The notes beneath the pieces were generated by a model, which saw only the letters and a program-made list of their open reading frames with translations, was not told the DNA's origin and made no database searches. Positions 13,201 through 24,879 of a stretch of 64,000 nt of DNA are shown here, one piece after another. Both the position numbers and the translations under genes were made by a program. Source of the DNA: Daphnia pulex (lineage: Eukaryota > Arthropoda > Branchiopoda > Diplostraca > Daphniidae); NCBI RefSeq assembly GCF_021134715.1, contig NC_060018.1, forward strand, positions 2,542,001-2,606,000, written 5' to 3'. The stretch's first letter is position 1. Every line of letters begins with the position of its first letter.

Positions 13201-14926
13201 GACGGTCGGGGCAAGATGATTTTCGGATCTCTAGCGAGAGTGAGAAGAGAACAACGCAATAAAAGCTTACTACGATGCATTTTGGTCATGACAACGAGGA
13301 CTACGGAACAAGTTTGGAGAGACAGAGACAGATGCTTTCTGCTGGGGAGAATTGCGTGTGTGATTCCCCTCCGGGAATTTAAGATCCTTCCGCGGACTCC
13401 GAATGATCGGCGTCTTCTTCGTGCTCGGGGAAACAACATTTTGCCATGGCAACATCATGACCCCAAAAGAGACAATGGTTTTAATCGACGAGGATGCAAT
13501 GACGCTAGGTATTGAAAGAGAGAACATTTTTTTCTTCAAGGTGCCATCTACAATTTACTGAGAGATGGGATTTCTGTGTGTGGATCAGAAACAAATAGTA
13601 TGCAATAATACAATTTGTTCTCACGTCACACAGAATAAAGAGAGAGAACGTTCGCAGAGGAATCATTTTTGCCAACAAAACTATAATGGACAATCTAAAC
13701 AATGCTACACTTGTTCCTGTTGAGTCATAACGTAGGCCGCCAATCGAAACGAGTTTTTTCTTCAGAAACAAAAACAAAAAAATGGGCAAATTACAATGGG
13801 ACTGTTGCTCTCATCGACCAATCATATTTTGTTAAAAAAGGGAAAGAGGGATGCATGTCTTTTTTTTTTCTTTTTCTTTTAATTCCAGGAAAAAAAAATT
13901 TGAAACAATGCTGTGGGAGACTACAGATTCTTCGTCGCCGCTGCACTTCTGTTTGGCTATGGTCAAAAGTCATCGCCTAAAATGTCACAAAATTATTTGT
14001 CTTATTTTTTTTTTGTCTTTTTAAAATACATTTGTTATTCTTTTTCAGATTTTTGGCGTTTCCATACGGCGACGTCCAAAGTGAAAACTTCGACCCAACA
14101 CAACACATACACAAAAAAAAATGAAAATAAATAAAAAAAGGTAAAAAAAAAAAAAAAAAAATGGCCAAAAGAAAAAAAGAAAACTAACAAACAAACAATA
14201 GTAAAAACGTGAAAACTAGTCCAGAAATCAACGAATGAGCAACACACCCAATCTCCCCTTTATGATTATGTGTCTTTTTTTACCACCCGGAGGAACCTAA
14301 ACTTCCATAGCGATAACTTTGCAGATAACGCGAGCGAGAGATCATCACGAATGAGCGAATGGGTATGGAAGAGAGCTTCGTTTTCTTCTTCTTCTACTAT
14401 CCTTTAGCCCACCCCATGTGTGACGTTCCCTGCCTCGTTCGGGAGTTGAAGTAAGAAGCAAGACAATTCGTCAACGATCCGCAGAGATCAGAATTTGATA
14501 AGGAGATAGAGATAGTCCGTTTTTTCTTCTTTATCATCGTTCTTCTTTACTCTCAAGAAGAATAGCGTGCACTAGCGAAATAGAGAGATTTCTACAGTCT
14601 TCTTTACCCGTGAGTGTTTTGCTTTCCAAAAAAAGAAAAACCATTTCAAAACAGGGTACATAAGTCGACAACGGCTGATGACTTTTATCGTTTGCTGCTC
14701 CTCGAAATAGACGCGAGGGGGTAGAGAGGCAGTTGACGAGACACAAAGTAAAAGCGTACGGGGGAGAGCGCATATGCTGTCGATGGATTCTCACGACGAG
14801 TTTTCATCCGTGTCGCGTGAAATGAGAATGCCGGGGTAAAATACATGTCAGATAAAAGAGAAAAACGAAGAGGAGAGAGAGAAGAGATTGGTTGTGAGAG
14901 CTGGGGGTTAAAAACTCTCAGTTTCA
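10255..14926. other. Non-coding block: STRIP 5' flank and DYRK2 3' flank
   Basis: This block lies upstream of the STRIP start and downstream of the DYRK2-type stop, both minus-strand genes, so it should hold the STRIP promoter and the kinase 3' UTR. No coding gene was recognised. A DREF-like ATCGAT core lies near 10,735. A CA-rich tract lies near 13,090-13,120, GA-rich stretches near 11,660 and 13,155-13,195, and a poly-A run at 14143-14161. A hydrophobic minus-strand frame at 10502-10684 was considered and not accepted as a gene. Confidence 0.6.
13440..13453. promoter_or_regulatory. RFX-type X-box palindrome (candidate)
   Basis: TTTGCCATGGCAAC matches 13 of 14 positions of the ideal symmetric X-box GTTGCCATGGCAAC bound by RFX factors, which drive ciliary genes. 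It lies 3.2 kb upstream of the STRIP start and downstream of the kinase gene, neither a classical ciliary gene, so it may be a distal element or chance. Confidence 0.3.
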
Positions 14927-17900
14927 TTAGGAAGAAACGCCGTTAGGGTAGCACGAGTGATCAATGACGGGTAACCGGGTAGAGTATCTTCTTTGCCCAG
15001 CCGCTGCTGCTGGACCCGTCAATGTCGAAGCTAGAGAGCCGGTACTGCCACTGTGGGGTAATTTGGTCGCTACCGACATGCCGCCAGAAGCAGTCGCTGA
15101 AGACGTTCCTTGGCCAGTCAAAGCCAGTGCTTCGTTCATGGCAGCTCTTCGGGTTCGCATGAAGACCCGAGTCGTCACCGGTGGCCAAGCTCCTCCTCCG
15201 TTCTGTTGTTGTTGTTGCTGCTGCTGTTGTTGCTGCTGACTACTTCCAGCTGCAGAGGTTGATGTACCAACAGAGGATGTCGACTGCTGAACCATGACTG
15301 TCGTCCCATTTGATGAAGTCGTATCACCGAGGACCATCAAGTCACCGGTTCCGCCACTGGAACGGTCGCTGATACAACCGCCATTACCGCCACCAGGACC
15401 TCCACCAAGACTATTGGTCCCGCTACCCACGCTACCGGTACTCGACGTTCGCCAAGGTGCCTGTCTAGCGGGGCTCTCAACGGCCGTAGATTTGGCTGGC
15501 GTTCGTGGCAACCGACGTCGCAGCCAGCCATGCCGCAAGGCCTCATCGGGAGTCATCCTGGTCTCTGGATCCCAGTCAAGGCATCGGGAGATGAAGTCAA
15601 CAAAGAGGGTTTCGTCTTCGGACCATTCTGCAGCACTGATGCCATTGGTGGCCACGTTGGCTGCACTGTTGGCGGTGGTAGCCTTGTATCCCTGGCCTTT
15701 CGCTTTAAGGGCGGTGGCCAAACTTCGGTAACCGGGTGGTCCACGCGGTTTGCCCCGTCTAGACGAACCGCCTTGAAGCTCAATTGTGCCGTCCGGCCTG
15801 GTCGTGGCCATGCAATATCGGGGGTATCCCTTAGAGCTAAAGAACATTTTGGCTCGTTTCGATTGTTCGATGAGCCTCGGTGGCGGCATGCCCAATAATT
15901 CAATCATGCAGGCCAGTTGGTCCGATTCGTCCTCGCCGGGAAGAAGAGGGTATCCGAGATGGAGCTCAGCCAGGATGCATCCCAGCGACCACATGTCGAT
16001 GGGTAGGCCGTAGCGCAGGCCCAGAATGACTTCGGGCGCTCGGTAGAAGCGCGACTGGATGTACGTGTAGACCCGATGGTTCTCGTAGCAGCTCGAGCCA
16101 AAATCGATAACCTACAGACACAAGGAGATACAGACGAATAGAAGCGTAAATATGAGAGAAACAAGGAGCTACTGCTATACCCTGCTCGTTATAATTACCA
16201 AGATTACATTACAATCGGTAGCTGAATCGATTAGCAACGAGGTTGCCAAGTGACAAAAGAACCAGTTCTTCTCATCGAGATACATAAAGAACCAAGGTTT
16301 CAAGGAGGTAAACAGAAACTACAGACTCATCGAGAGGATGACTTACACATTTGAATCTTTTGGATGAAATCGCTGGATCTGTTTTTCAAGTGGCTCGTAA
16401 AAGAGGCCAGCAGCTACTGCGTGAGACTTCTAAACCCCCTAAATAGACGCGCAGATGCGTCAGAAAAATAGCAGACCAAAACAAGTTCTTTTTTTTTTGT
16501 TTCGTTTAAACCGAGCAGACGTTGTTGATTAAAAAGCAAAAAACCTCGCAGGAAATGAAGAGTTCCAAATCGGGAACTTGACTAAGGCGGAAGCTCCTTG
16601 CCTTCATCCGGGGCTATACTATACACAACACACCTGACAACAAGATGGCGATATTACCCTTCACTTCTTTTCACCTCCTTGGCAGTGGCCCCGTTCTACT
16701 TCTCTTTTACCAAAAAACTCATTCACACGAATCGGAAGCACCTTAATGTCTTTCGTGTGGCTGGATCACCTGGATGACGCTTTCGACCTCATTCAGCAAC
16801 GGACTAACAAGATCGTCGTCGGTTTTTATCGACGACAATTCCAATCTAGGTCATCGAGAAGGTGGAGGAAGTTGGGAATCTGCCTGGACAGTCGATTGTC
16901 CAGGCAGAACCCCCGAAAGAGAAGGGGAAAACGAACAGAAGAAAAAAGGGGAATAAGAAGTAAAAGAAGGAAGAATAATAATTCCAAGGTTGGAGGGGGG
17001 CGGCTCCTTCTTTGCTTGGCAACGTTGTGTATAGTGAAAGTCTCGAGGTTTTCTGGAGGGGTGCGAGACTTGCAGGGGCGAAGAACTTCATGGCCACTAT
17101 ATTCTTTAAAATTCTATGCCCTTCACAAAGTTCGACCAACCAAACACTAAAAAAATATACAATTCTTGCTGATCTGGTGAGCAACTCGCCCAACAAATAT
17201 GATATACCCAAGTACTGTCGAAATGGGCAAAAAGAGTGTGCGACTTGTGGAAGACTTGCTGCTGCTGCTCGGAGCGTTCCCCAATCGGCGCCACAATGAC
17301 CGCCCTTGAACTGTGACGCCGTTTCCCAGGCTTGCGCTGTTACGACCCTTGAGCGCAGTTCACTTTCCAATTAGGAAGGAAAATCATAATGAACTGAGCA
17401 TCGGCAGAGAGCCTATCTACAGTTCAGCAGCCACGTCTGATTTTTACAACCTCGTTCGTTGTCACGCTGTTGTCGGCCAAGAAACGCTTCCATCTAAAGA
17501 GAAACGTGAAAGCTGGCAACCGACAATATGATTTCTCTTTCTTCATCATCATCCTACAAATACATAGACGGCACAGCAACTCCTCGTCAGTTTCTTCAAG
17601 TTTTGTCTTGCTTAAGCCCGTTCTTCCTCCGCACCTGTTGGTGTCCATTTTTTTTCCTCCTCCTCGGCTTTCTCCCAACACAGCTGGCTGGGCTCAAAAG
17701 AAACCCAACAAAGAGACTAGACGAGGGTAGAAAAACCCCACCAGGTGGCTAACCGAATGTGTTGGAGGTAGTGTAAAAAGAAAGAAAAAAAGCTAAAGCC
17801 ACTCGAAACCAGTTCGGCAGCCCCTCCGGGGTCACTGCAGGTCAGAGTGTTTCCTGGGAACAAGATATAGCGACGGATTCATCCTTAGAAGAAAGAAAAA

Positions 17901-20065
17901 AGGAATATTTATGATTTAAATCCCACCATCACTCTACCACCCTCTTTCTTCCATAAATCCCCCTTTTCTCAACAAAAGACTCGGGTACCAACAATTGTAC
18001 CTTTTCTTCCAATTTTTTTTTTCACACGCTGAATATATAGTAGTTGGCCGTTTCCTAAAAAGGGGAAACATCTTGCACATTGATTGGGAAACGCAGCATC
18101 GGTCAAGTTGCGCGTGCTGCGCAGAGACCGGACAACCCCAGAGAGAAAATCGATTGGCCATGTCACAAGGAAACCTCTCTCCGAGATAATGAACTCATGT
18201 GCCATAAAAGTCCCTTAAATTAGGACAACTACGACGACGACGAATATATTTATATTGTAGACCTGTAAACAACATTCGGTCAACGGAAATGTGCTTCGGG
18301 AGTCTATTGCTCTCTAACAATGCGGATCAAATAAAGTCACTAGCAAGAAATGAAGCCCTCCTCCTCGCACAATAAAAAATAACGCGAGTGCGGTTTTCCA
18401 TCGAACCCGGAACACAGTTAATCGAAAATTTTCATCATCCCGCTATATTTTTTTCGGCTTTCGAGTCCCTAGTGAGAACGTTTCGGTTTCTTTCCCAAGA
18501 GTCCCGTTTCTATTCCGTGTACAGGGAACCGATGCCGTCCAGTTCATCCGGCTGACCATCACATATTCTTAAAAACCTAGAACTGTACGCGAGCGCGGAT
18601 GAATAATACAATATTTAAAAGATGTACTCACTTTGATTCCACTGCGGCCCTGCTGCTTTAATAGGACATTTTCGGGTTTCATATCACAATGGATGATGCG
18701 GTTGCGGGCGAGAGCCTCTAAACACTGAAGGAGCGAATGGGCAAACTTGCGGACCAGCTGCAGGCTGAAGCCCTGAAACTTGTTCTTCTTAATCAACTCG
18801 TAAAGGTTGATAGAGAGCAGTTCAAAGGTGATACAGACATGATTGCGAAAAACGAAACAATCGTGCAAATGAATAACATTCATCTTGTTATCCTTGTCTT
18901 GTTTTTTTAAATGTTCCAAAATCTTGATCTCCTCCTGTGCTTGTCGATGGAAACGGGGTTGATTACGAACCATCTTCAGCGCCACGTAGACGTGGTTCTT
19001 GTGGTCGTAGGCTTTCACCACCTGGCCGAAACTGCCTTTGCCAATGACTTTGAGCACCTCGTAGCGGTAGGCAACGTGGTCATGAACAACGTGAATATAT
19101 GAATCTTGCTCGTCGTCATAGCCCGAATTGTGCGTTGACATTATGGGCCGCTTTTTAGCCATGGCGCCGATGAAGTAGACGTGAGGGTAGTTGAGGATCT
19201 CCTGGCATTCGTAGGGCGTCAGCACGTTGCTAAAGTACTTGAGCACCTCTTCCGGCTGTCGTGGCTTAGCTTTGGGTTTTGTCACCACTCCATTACCCGT
19301 TCCGTTGCTCTTACTGCCAGAAGAAGAGCTCTGCTGTTGTTGGGAAGGTGGACTGTCACTCGGCATTTCGGATGATTGAACGTGCGGAGTTAAAATGGGC
19401 AAGAGAGCGACTCCTTGTTGTGGATGAGCGTTCAGATGTTGCTGCTGTCCGTTGTTACCTAACGAATTCAACGACGGGTGAGTATTGGACGAGGAAGTGG
19501 GCAGAGGTAGAGAGTGATGAGGATGAGGAGGCACGGCGACGGGTAGAGACTGTTGATGCGGTTGCCACAGCATCGACGAAGAGTCGTCGATTTGGCCTAC
19601 ACCACTCAGAGACGGTGGAGGTGGATAGAGAGATTTAAAATGTCCAATCGTCCTTTCGTCCAGGCCGCAGAGGTGCGGCATAGAAGGAGAAGTCAGACGG
19701 AGAGGGTCCAACGGTCCACCCGCGAGACTCAAGGCGGCTCCGAGTTCTACGGAAGGCGCAAATGAGTTGTGCGGATGATGATGGTGGTGTTGTTGTTGCT
19801 GCTGCTGATGGAGATAGGTAGGAACACCGTTATTGCCTGTCGTGGCACCACCACCACTGTTGTGGTGCTGAGGATAAGCGCCGGCAATCGATAACGGAGC
19901 GCCGTAGGGCAATGTGAAGGCGAACGGATTGCTGTTTTCCTCCGTATAGTGATGCGGGATGGCCGATGGATTGAGAGCGTTGAGTTCGTCGTTGGTTGCT
20001 TGCTGTGCCGCTACGGCTGCCGCCAGTCCGCCCCAGCGCGTGTTCATGAAATAGCCCAGCGACAT
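14927..20065 (-). CDS. Dyrk2: DYRK2-class dual-specificity tyrosine-phosphorylation-regulated kinase
   Basis: Two coding exons, 20065-18632 and 16111-14927, joined in phase 0 after GRSGIK; 872 aa if translation starts at 20065. ATG codons at 20113 and 20047 are alternatives. I chose 20065 because a splice acceptor ends at 20073, seven bases upstream. Residues 1-250 are low-complexity (His-, Gln-, Pro-, Ser-rich). Then come the DYRK pre-kinase region ([12 protein letters not shown]) and the kinase: glycine loop GKGSFGQVV near 342, ATP lysine 364 (VALK), catalytic loop HCDMKPEN with Asp461, DFG 481-483, and activation loop [13 protein letters not shown] whose second Tyr (about 495) is the cis-autophosphorylated residue. 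CMGC features follow ([20 protein letters not shown]). HCDMKPEN has Met where DYRKs usually have Leu. About 25 extra residues interrupt the C-lobe before WSEDE, and the tail is long and Gly/Ser-rich with a poly-Gln run. Human DYRK2 is 601 aa. DYRK2 regulates p53, Hedgehog output, the proteasome and E3 scaffolding. Confidence 0.93.
15205..15240 (-). repeat. Poly-glutamine (CAG/CAA) tract in the kinase tail
   Basis: On the minus strand, mixed CAG and CAA codons encode 13 consecutive glutamines in the disordered C-terminal tail of the DYRK2-type kinase. The mixture of codons limits slippage compared with a pure CAG run. Short CAG-type runs also encode Gln and His stretches in the N-terminal exon near 19,790-19,810. 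Confidence 0.85.
16815..16836. other. 7-bp stem hairpin in the kinase intron
   Basis: GTCGTCG (16815-16821) and CGACGAC (16830-16836) are exact reverse complements around an 8-nt loop. It lies 42 bp before a stronger palindrome in the same intron. Confidence 0.45.
16879..16908. other. 30-bp near-perfect palindrome in the kinase intron
   Basis: Two perfect 12-bp arms, TCTGCCTGGACA and TGTCCAGGCAGA, flank GTCGAT, which itself contains the palindrome TCGA. Only one central base pair is unpaired, and it would be a G-U wobble in RNA. This could be a protein-binding dyad, a structured RNA element, or a mobile element footprint. No flanking terminal repeats or target-site duplication were found. 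Confidence 0.6.
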
Positions 20066-20132
20066 CGCCAAACTAACCCACGCACACAACACCCACCCTT
20101 TTCCCCCACACACAACAACAGCTAGGACTCAC

Positions 20133-20528
20133 TTTAGCCTGGCTGATTCCGTTGCTTCTAGCTTCTGTGTGATGGGCACAGGCAAGAGAGGAAGGTGGAT
20201 GATTCTGGGTTGTTGTCGAACATGCACACAAAGAGGAACACAAACTTCGAGCCTTCTGTGGGGAGAAAAAGGCTCTATCACAGACGCCTAATCATGGCTC
20301 CACTTTCTTTCTTGGTTGATCACGCAGACATTCTCCTAGTGTGCTTAGTAGTGGTGTGGTTCGATGAATGAGGTGGCTTTGACCACATCCAGAGCTCGAG
20401 CTGCTGTAACAAAGGTTGAGGACAGCAGCATACACTGTCTCATTGACTTTTGATGTGGCGTCTTCTGTTGCACCGATCCCATCGGCGATTTCTTGGGCTA
20501 GTGTGGATATCCTTGACAAGAAAAGGTT
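20133..20528 (-). other. Candidate non-coding 5' exon of the DYRK2-type gene
   Basis: On the minus strand a pyrimidine-rich acceptor ends at 20529 and a GTGAGT donor begins at 20132. The next acceptor at 20073 would leave a 60-nt intron and place the kinase ATG seven bases into the following exon. The interval has a stop (TGA) before the donor in the frame that is open across most of it, so it would be leader sequence. Inferred from splice signals alone. Confidence 0.4.
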
Positions 20529-22486
20529 CCTAAAACAAGACAAAGGCAGATGATCAGCATGAAAATCTTGAAAAAAAATAAACCTGGGCGTCCACACTTG
20601 AAACAATTGACCATCTCGAGACCACAAACAGCATAGAAAACCCCGTAGGGTACAGAAGGGCCTAGCCTTTCTTTAAAAATAATATATATCTAGAATTTCA
20701 CCCGCCATGTTTTTCTATCCCCCTTCCCATCTCCCTTTTTTCTAGAGGGGGTATTTTTTGTGTCTGGTCCCCTCCACCCCTCCCCCATATTATTTCGTTC
20801 CCCCCTCCCCACCCCCTCACCATGGCCCTGACTAGTTGGGAATCCATTCCACCCTCCAAACACAGACACACACAAAGAGAACCCATACAGCCCGTAGATT
20901 TTCCCAAACGAAGCATCCTACACACAAAATTCTGTGTGGCGTTTCTTTACCTTCAGAGTCGACACACAAATAACTAATTTTGGGTCCTTTTGGTCGACGA
21001 GGTTAAAACTGAAGAGACTAAGAACCAAGGCGTTAGGAAACTCAAAATGTCGGACTTTTTTCAGTGCTGCACGAGAAATTCCTTCTTTGGCCCCACCACA
21101 CACTCACACACACACACACTCTACAGTTTTTTTTTGTTTTCAGGGTGGGAGAAGTGTCGTCGACCGGACCCAAACGCCGAAATCACAGACACACCACACT
21201 CTGCAGGCCACACATAAAAGACTGGAAATTCTCTTGTCTGACCGTCGAGGGCGCCACTGCGCCTTCGTGGCCCCCTGGTGTTGGCTTTTTTCAATATGGC
21301 CGATCTGTGACGTCAACGAGCAAGTCACCAATCAGAAGCGAGCTGAACCCAGTCTATACAGTTTCCCCTATATTCCATTGCAACCGCATTTTCTAGCCAA
21401 AAGCGGGCTGAATTTCCTGCCCTCTCTGGCCCAAAAAATATATAGAATTCTTTTCTCGTTGCGCTGACCATGAGCATGGCCGCCTTTATGAAAAAAAGAA
21501 AATCGGGCCACGTTATTTTCCGCAAGCGCGCTGCTCCACATATTCATCAAATAGTTTACTGCATTGAGTTTCTCTCTTCTAATACACAAATGTACGCACA
21601 TCCTCGCCTTGATTACAATACCGGCAGTCTGTTTGTTTTCTTAATTTATTTGCATAAAGCTTATTTTTTGTCTCTCATTTTCTTAAATTTTTCGTCATCA
21701 TCAAATAGATTTATATCTGCAATATACGGGCGAGAGATAAAGAGAAGAAAGCCATTGACCTTTTCTGACATCAACCAAGAGTGTCAAGAGCAGAATAGGG
21801 AAGAGAGGGATTTAAAACAAATACACACGAAAAGCACAAGAGGTCAGTGATACAAGAAAACATATGATTTAGCTTTCAACAGACGGAATAGCTTGACGTG
21901 TTTCTATCCTACAACTAGTAGAAAAAGCTAAACGAAAACAAAAACAAAAGAACGTGACAAACGAGAAAAAAGAGTGCGAGTTATGGCCATCACATCAGCT
22001 GCTGCCAAGGTACGGGGAGACGTTAGTTAGTTCCAGCATCCGCAAAACGAAATGGAGAAAACCACGACGAAAGATATTCAAAGGCACCAGGAGGGCAAGA
22101 GGAGCATCCGCGGCTATTTTGACAGAAAAGCTGTGTAACGAATTATTACAATCCTCATTTTTTTTTTTTTTTTTTTTAAGTGATTTCTCCCTTTCTCGCT
22201 TCACTGGACTTTGAACGCGGATGAATTTTTTTTACATGATTTGGCAGCCAGTTTGCGAGAATCGGCAGTGGAGGAGACGGGGGTACAGGCAAGTTCAATC
22301 CAATTGTGTCAGTCAGACGTCATTGCGAGTCTAAATTTAGACCGAGAATCAAAGATTAACAATTTTGCATGGAAAGGACTTTCTTCTGACTCCTCCCCTG
22401 ATACACGCCTCTTGAGCTCCCTGCCACTGACGGGGGGAAAAAAAAAGGAAAGCTAACACGTAGACAAAACAACTGAGGAGTCTGGG
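20529..22486. other. Non-coding block between DYRK2-type and OTUD5 genes
   Basis: This should contain the kinase promoter and the OTUD5 3' UTR, since both genes are on the minus strand. No coding gene was recognised. It has a C-rich patch (20,760-20,820), a CA tract (21096-21120), a CRE plus CCAAT cluster (21308-21332), a TATATA stretch near 21,440 and a poly-T run (22158-22177). Confidence 0.6.
21308..21332. promoter_or_regulatory. CRE and CCAAT box, candidate kinase promoter core
   Basis: A full palindromic CRE (TGACGTCA) at 21308-21315 is followed by a CCAAT box at 21328-21332, a spacing typical of CREB/NF-Y promoters. It lies about 780 bp upstream of the candidate leader exon of the minus-strand kinase gene. 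Both elements work in either orientation, so direction is not fixed by sequence. Confidence 0.4.
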
Positions 22487-24879
22487 TTAACTATTGTTAG
22501 TCCCGTTCGCACTGGTCAGGTCGTTGGTTGGATCTGTCGTCATACTGTCGCGACTGCTCTGTTCAACCGGCTGCTCCTCTTGCTGCTGTTTGGTGTTATC
22601 CATCGTCTCGTCGTCGTGAGGGTCGATGGCTTCCCTGCTCTTTTTCAACTTGTCCAGATACTCTTGTTGCGATGCAGCCAGCACTTGAGCCAAAAGTCCA
22701 GCATCCTCCCAGTCTGCTAAACCTTTAGCCAATTTTAAAGCATAAAATTAAACTGAAAATATCTGTTGATATAAACGTCAGTTACCAAACATGTCAGGAG
22801 GCAACTGTCCCAGGAATGAAGCCGTTTCAGCCAATTCAAAGCCTGGCCCCAATCCCCAATCGGGTTTACTGGTGTTCACTGGGTTTGAACTTGAAGTACC
22901 AGCGGCCGGTGACGCGATAGGGCTAGTTGATGCACCTTCACGACTACTAGAGGTTGTGGCGCTGCGTGAAGTGGACGCTCTCGGTGAAGCATTTGGAGAC
23001 TTCCGCTGGTGTTCAACAAAAGATGGTTTGGGCGAATTACGAGCTGAAGAGGACGTCGTTGCTGTTGTTCTTGGGGAACGGAGCTCGCAGGCATTCGAGG
23101 AAGTGGTTGCCGAATGACCGGACCGTTGCTGCTGTCGACTGCGTCGCTCGTTTTCTCTAAGCCAGTCGAGGTAACTTTCACGGGCAACTTGCTCTTCAAT
23201 AGCTTCATTTGTTGCCTCCCAATCTGTGGCTTTAACTTTATCTTCTAACATGGCTTTTTCAATTAAGGTCTCTTCACTTTGTCGCATGGCATCACCCATT
23301 AATTTCTTGTCTGCTTGACCAGGGACAAATCCTGGCAATCCCAGTCCTACTCCCACAGTGGCTTTGTACGGATCAACCAAACTGTTGTAGTGCACTCCAC
23401 GATGATAAGACAATCGAATAGGTTCGTCATCAGTCTGATGTTTACCATGGAAAATATTGATCGGCTCTGTAATGGGTTAAATTTAAGTAAGCCTTCTATT
23501 TAGCGAATTTTATCGAAATGATAAGGGCTTACCGACGCTGTAGCAAAATACTTCAATATGTCTGTTGTACATTTCGCTCATAGCCTGCATCTCAATGTGA
23601 TTGCCATGTACATTTTCCAATCTTTTTCTACTCACATAGGCGGCAAAGTCTTCAGTCATATACTGTGAAAAGTAGTCTCCGTTTGCGTCCTTTTATGACA
23701 AATATAAATATAGACGTAATGTTTCAAATTCATAAAAATACAACAGGACAATTACTTACAATATAGTCCATACAATGTTTGCGAACCATTGAGTGCATTT
23801 CTTGATCACCGTAGATTTGATCAGAAACGGCACGAAACAAGCAGGCTCCGTCTTCACCCATCCGCTTAATAATAAAACCTCGTTTCCGCATCTTTTTCTC
23901 AAACCATCTTTCCTTCTAATAATCATATTGGCATTGATGGAGTTCTATGAATAACACTTCTGTCTTAGGAAACATACCTGTTCCCATTCTTCTTCAGAAA
24001 TGGGGACATTAGAAGATGAAGATCTTGCAGGTCCATATTCATCTCCACTGTTATATCCACTTCCTGATTCATCTTCATGGGAAGAAGGATCTGGTACTGT
24101 ATGGCTTGGTGTGGGAGAACTTCCTGAGCTGGATGAAGAGGCAACACTGTGCATGGCTGAACTAGTACTAGGTATGGCAGAGGTTGATGAATTCCTATCT
24201 CTGTGCTTGGGGCGGACAGCTCTAAATAAAAAAAAAATATGCCTGTCAAATTTCAATGCAACAAAATAATAACTGAGATTAAATACCTATGGGGACTGAC
24301 TCTCATTCTTCTTTTTGTTTGACTAGGACCACTCTCCAGGTCATAATCTTCATAGCGAGATGATGACTGGCTGCTGTGTCCGTGGCTGTGGGGATGGCTT
24401 GATGATGTTCTTCCAGACAGCCTAGACACACTGCAAGTTTCTGCTACCTGTAAAATTTATGTAAAATACATTTTAATAAGAATCAACAATGCTGACTTTT
24501 TGTCATCTTTGTCAATAATAGTTATCAATACTATTTGCTTTTATTCATTGAGCACTGCCTAAATGGCAAGGGTGTAATGAACAAAGCACCATTTGCTTCT
24601 TGTACATAAGTACTGGTTGTAGCTGGACCGGCCATTTTGTGTGGTTGTTTCAGATGTCAATTAGAAGATGCACTGAAACTTCCAGCCATAATTTCTTCCA
24701 AAGGCTGTTTAAATACTGGGGTATATTTATAAAAATAATTTTTTTACCTGTGGTACTGGTCCAATGTGTGAAAGGTGATTATTGCTCCCAACTGAGAGGT
24801 GTTGTAGGGGAGATCCATCAGTATTACTTTCGGATTCCGACCGTGATTGAGATGACTTCTTTTTCGGCAGAATTGTCAT
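22487..24879 (-). CDS. OTUD5: OTU-domain deubiquitinase OTUD5 (DUBA)
   Basis: Seven exons with consistent phases: 24879-24748, 24447-24287, 24221-23978, 23915-23760, 23689-23533, 23466-22786, 22722-22487; 588 aa against 571 in human OTUD5. The start is supported by MTILPKKK, identical to the human N-terminus. A Ser-rich, low-complexity region leads to GYNSGDEY (154-160), then the OTU domain: [10 protein letters not shown] with Asp201 and nucleophile Cys204, [19 protein letters not shown] and catalytic His309 in HYNS. Next come [20 protein letters not shown] and a C-terminal ubiquitin-interacting motif ([21 protein letters not shown], about 512-532). OTUD5 cleaves K48- and K63-linked ubiquitin chains in innate signalling (TRAF3), chromatin and development. 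Ser156 aligns with the human phospho-switch Ser177. No breaks are seen. Confidence 0.96.

Larger units (their letters stand above)
16112..18631 (-). other. Large intron of the DYRK2-type gene
   Basis: A 2,520-nt intron between the exon ending GRSGIK and the exon beginning VIDFGSS. It has a GTGAGT donor at its high-coordinate end and a CTGTAG acceptor at its low end. It is about forty times longer than most introns in the window. It contains the palindromes at 16815-16836 and 16879-16908 and no recognisable coding exon. Confidence 0.9.

Noticed and set aside
14964..15898. Long plus-strand open frames opposite the kinase C-terminal exon
   Set aside because: These are antisense shadows of a GC-richer coding exon; the minus strand carries the kinase motifs.
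20292..20627. 111-codon minus-strand frame (SRISTLAQEIADGIGATED..) upstream of the kinase
   Set aside because: No family was recognised, and a splice acceptor falls inside it; a non-coding leader exon explains it better.
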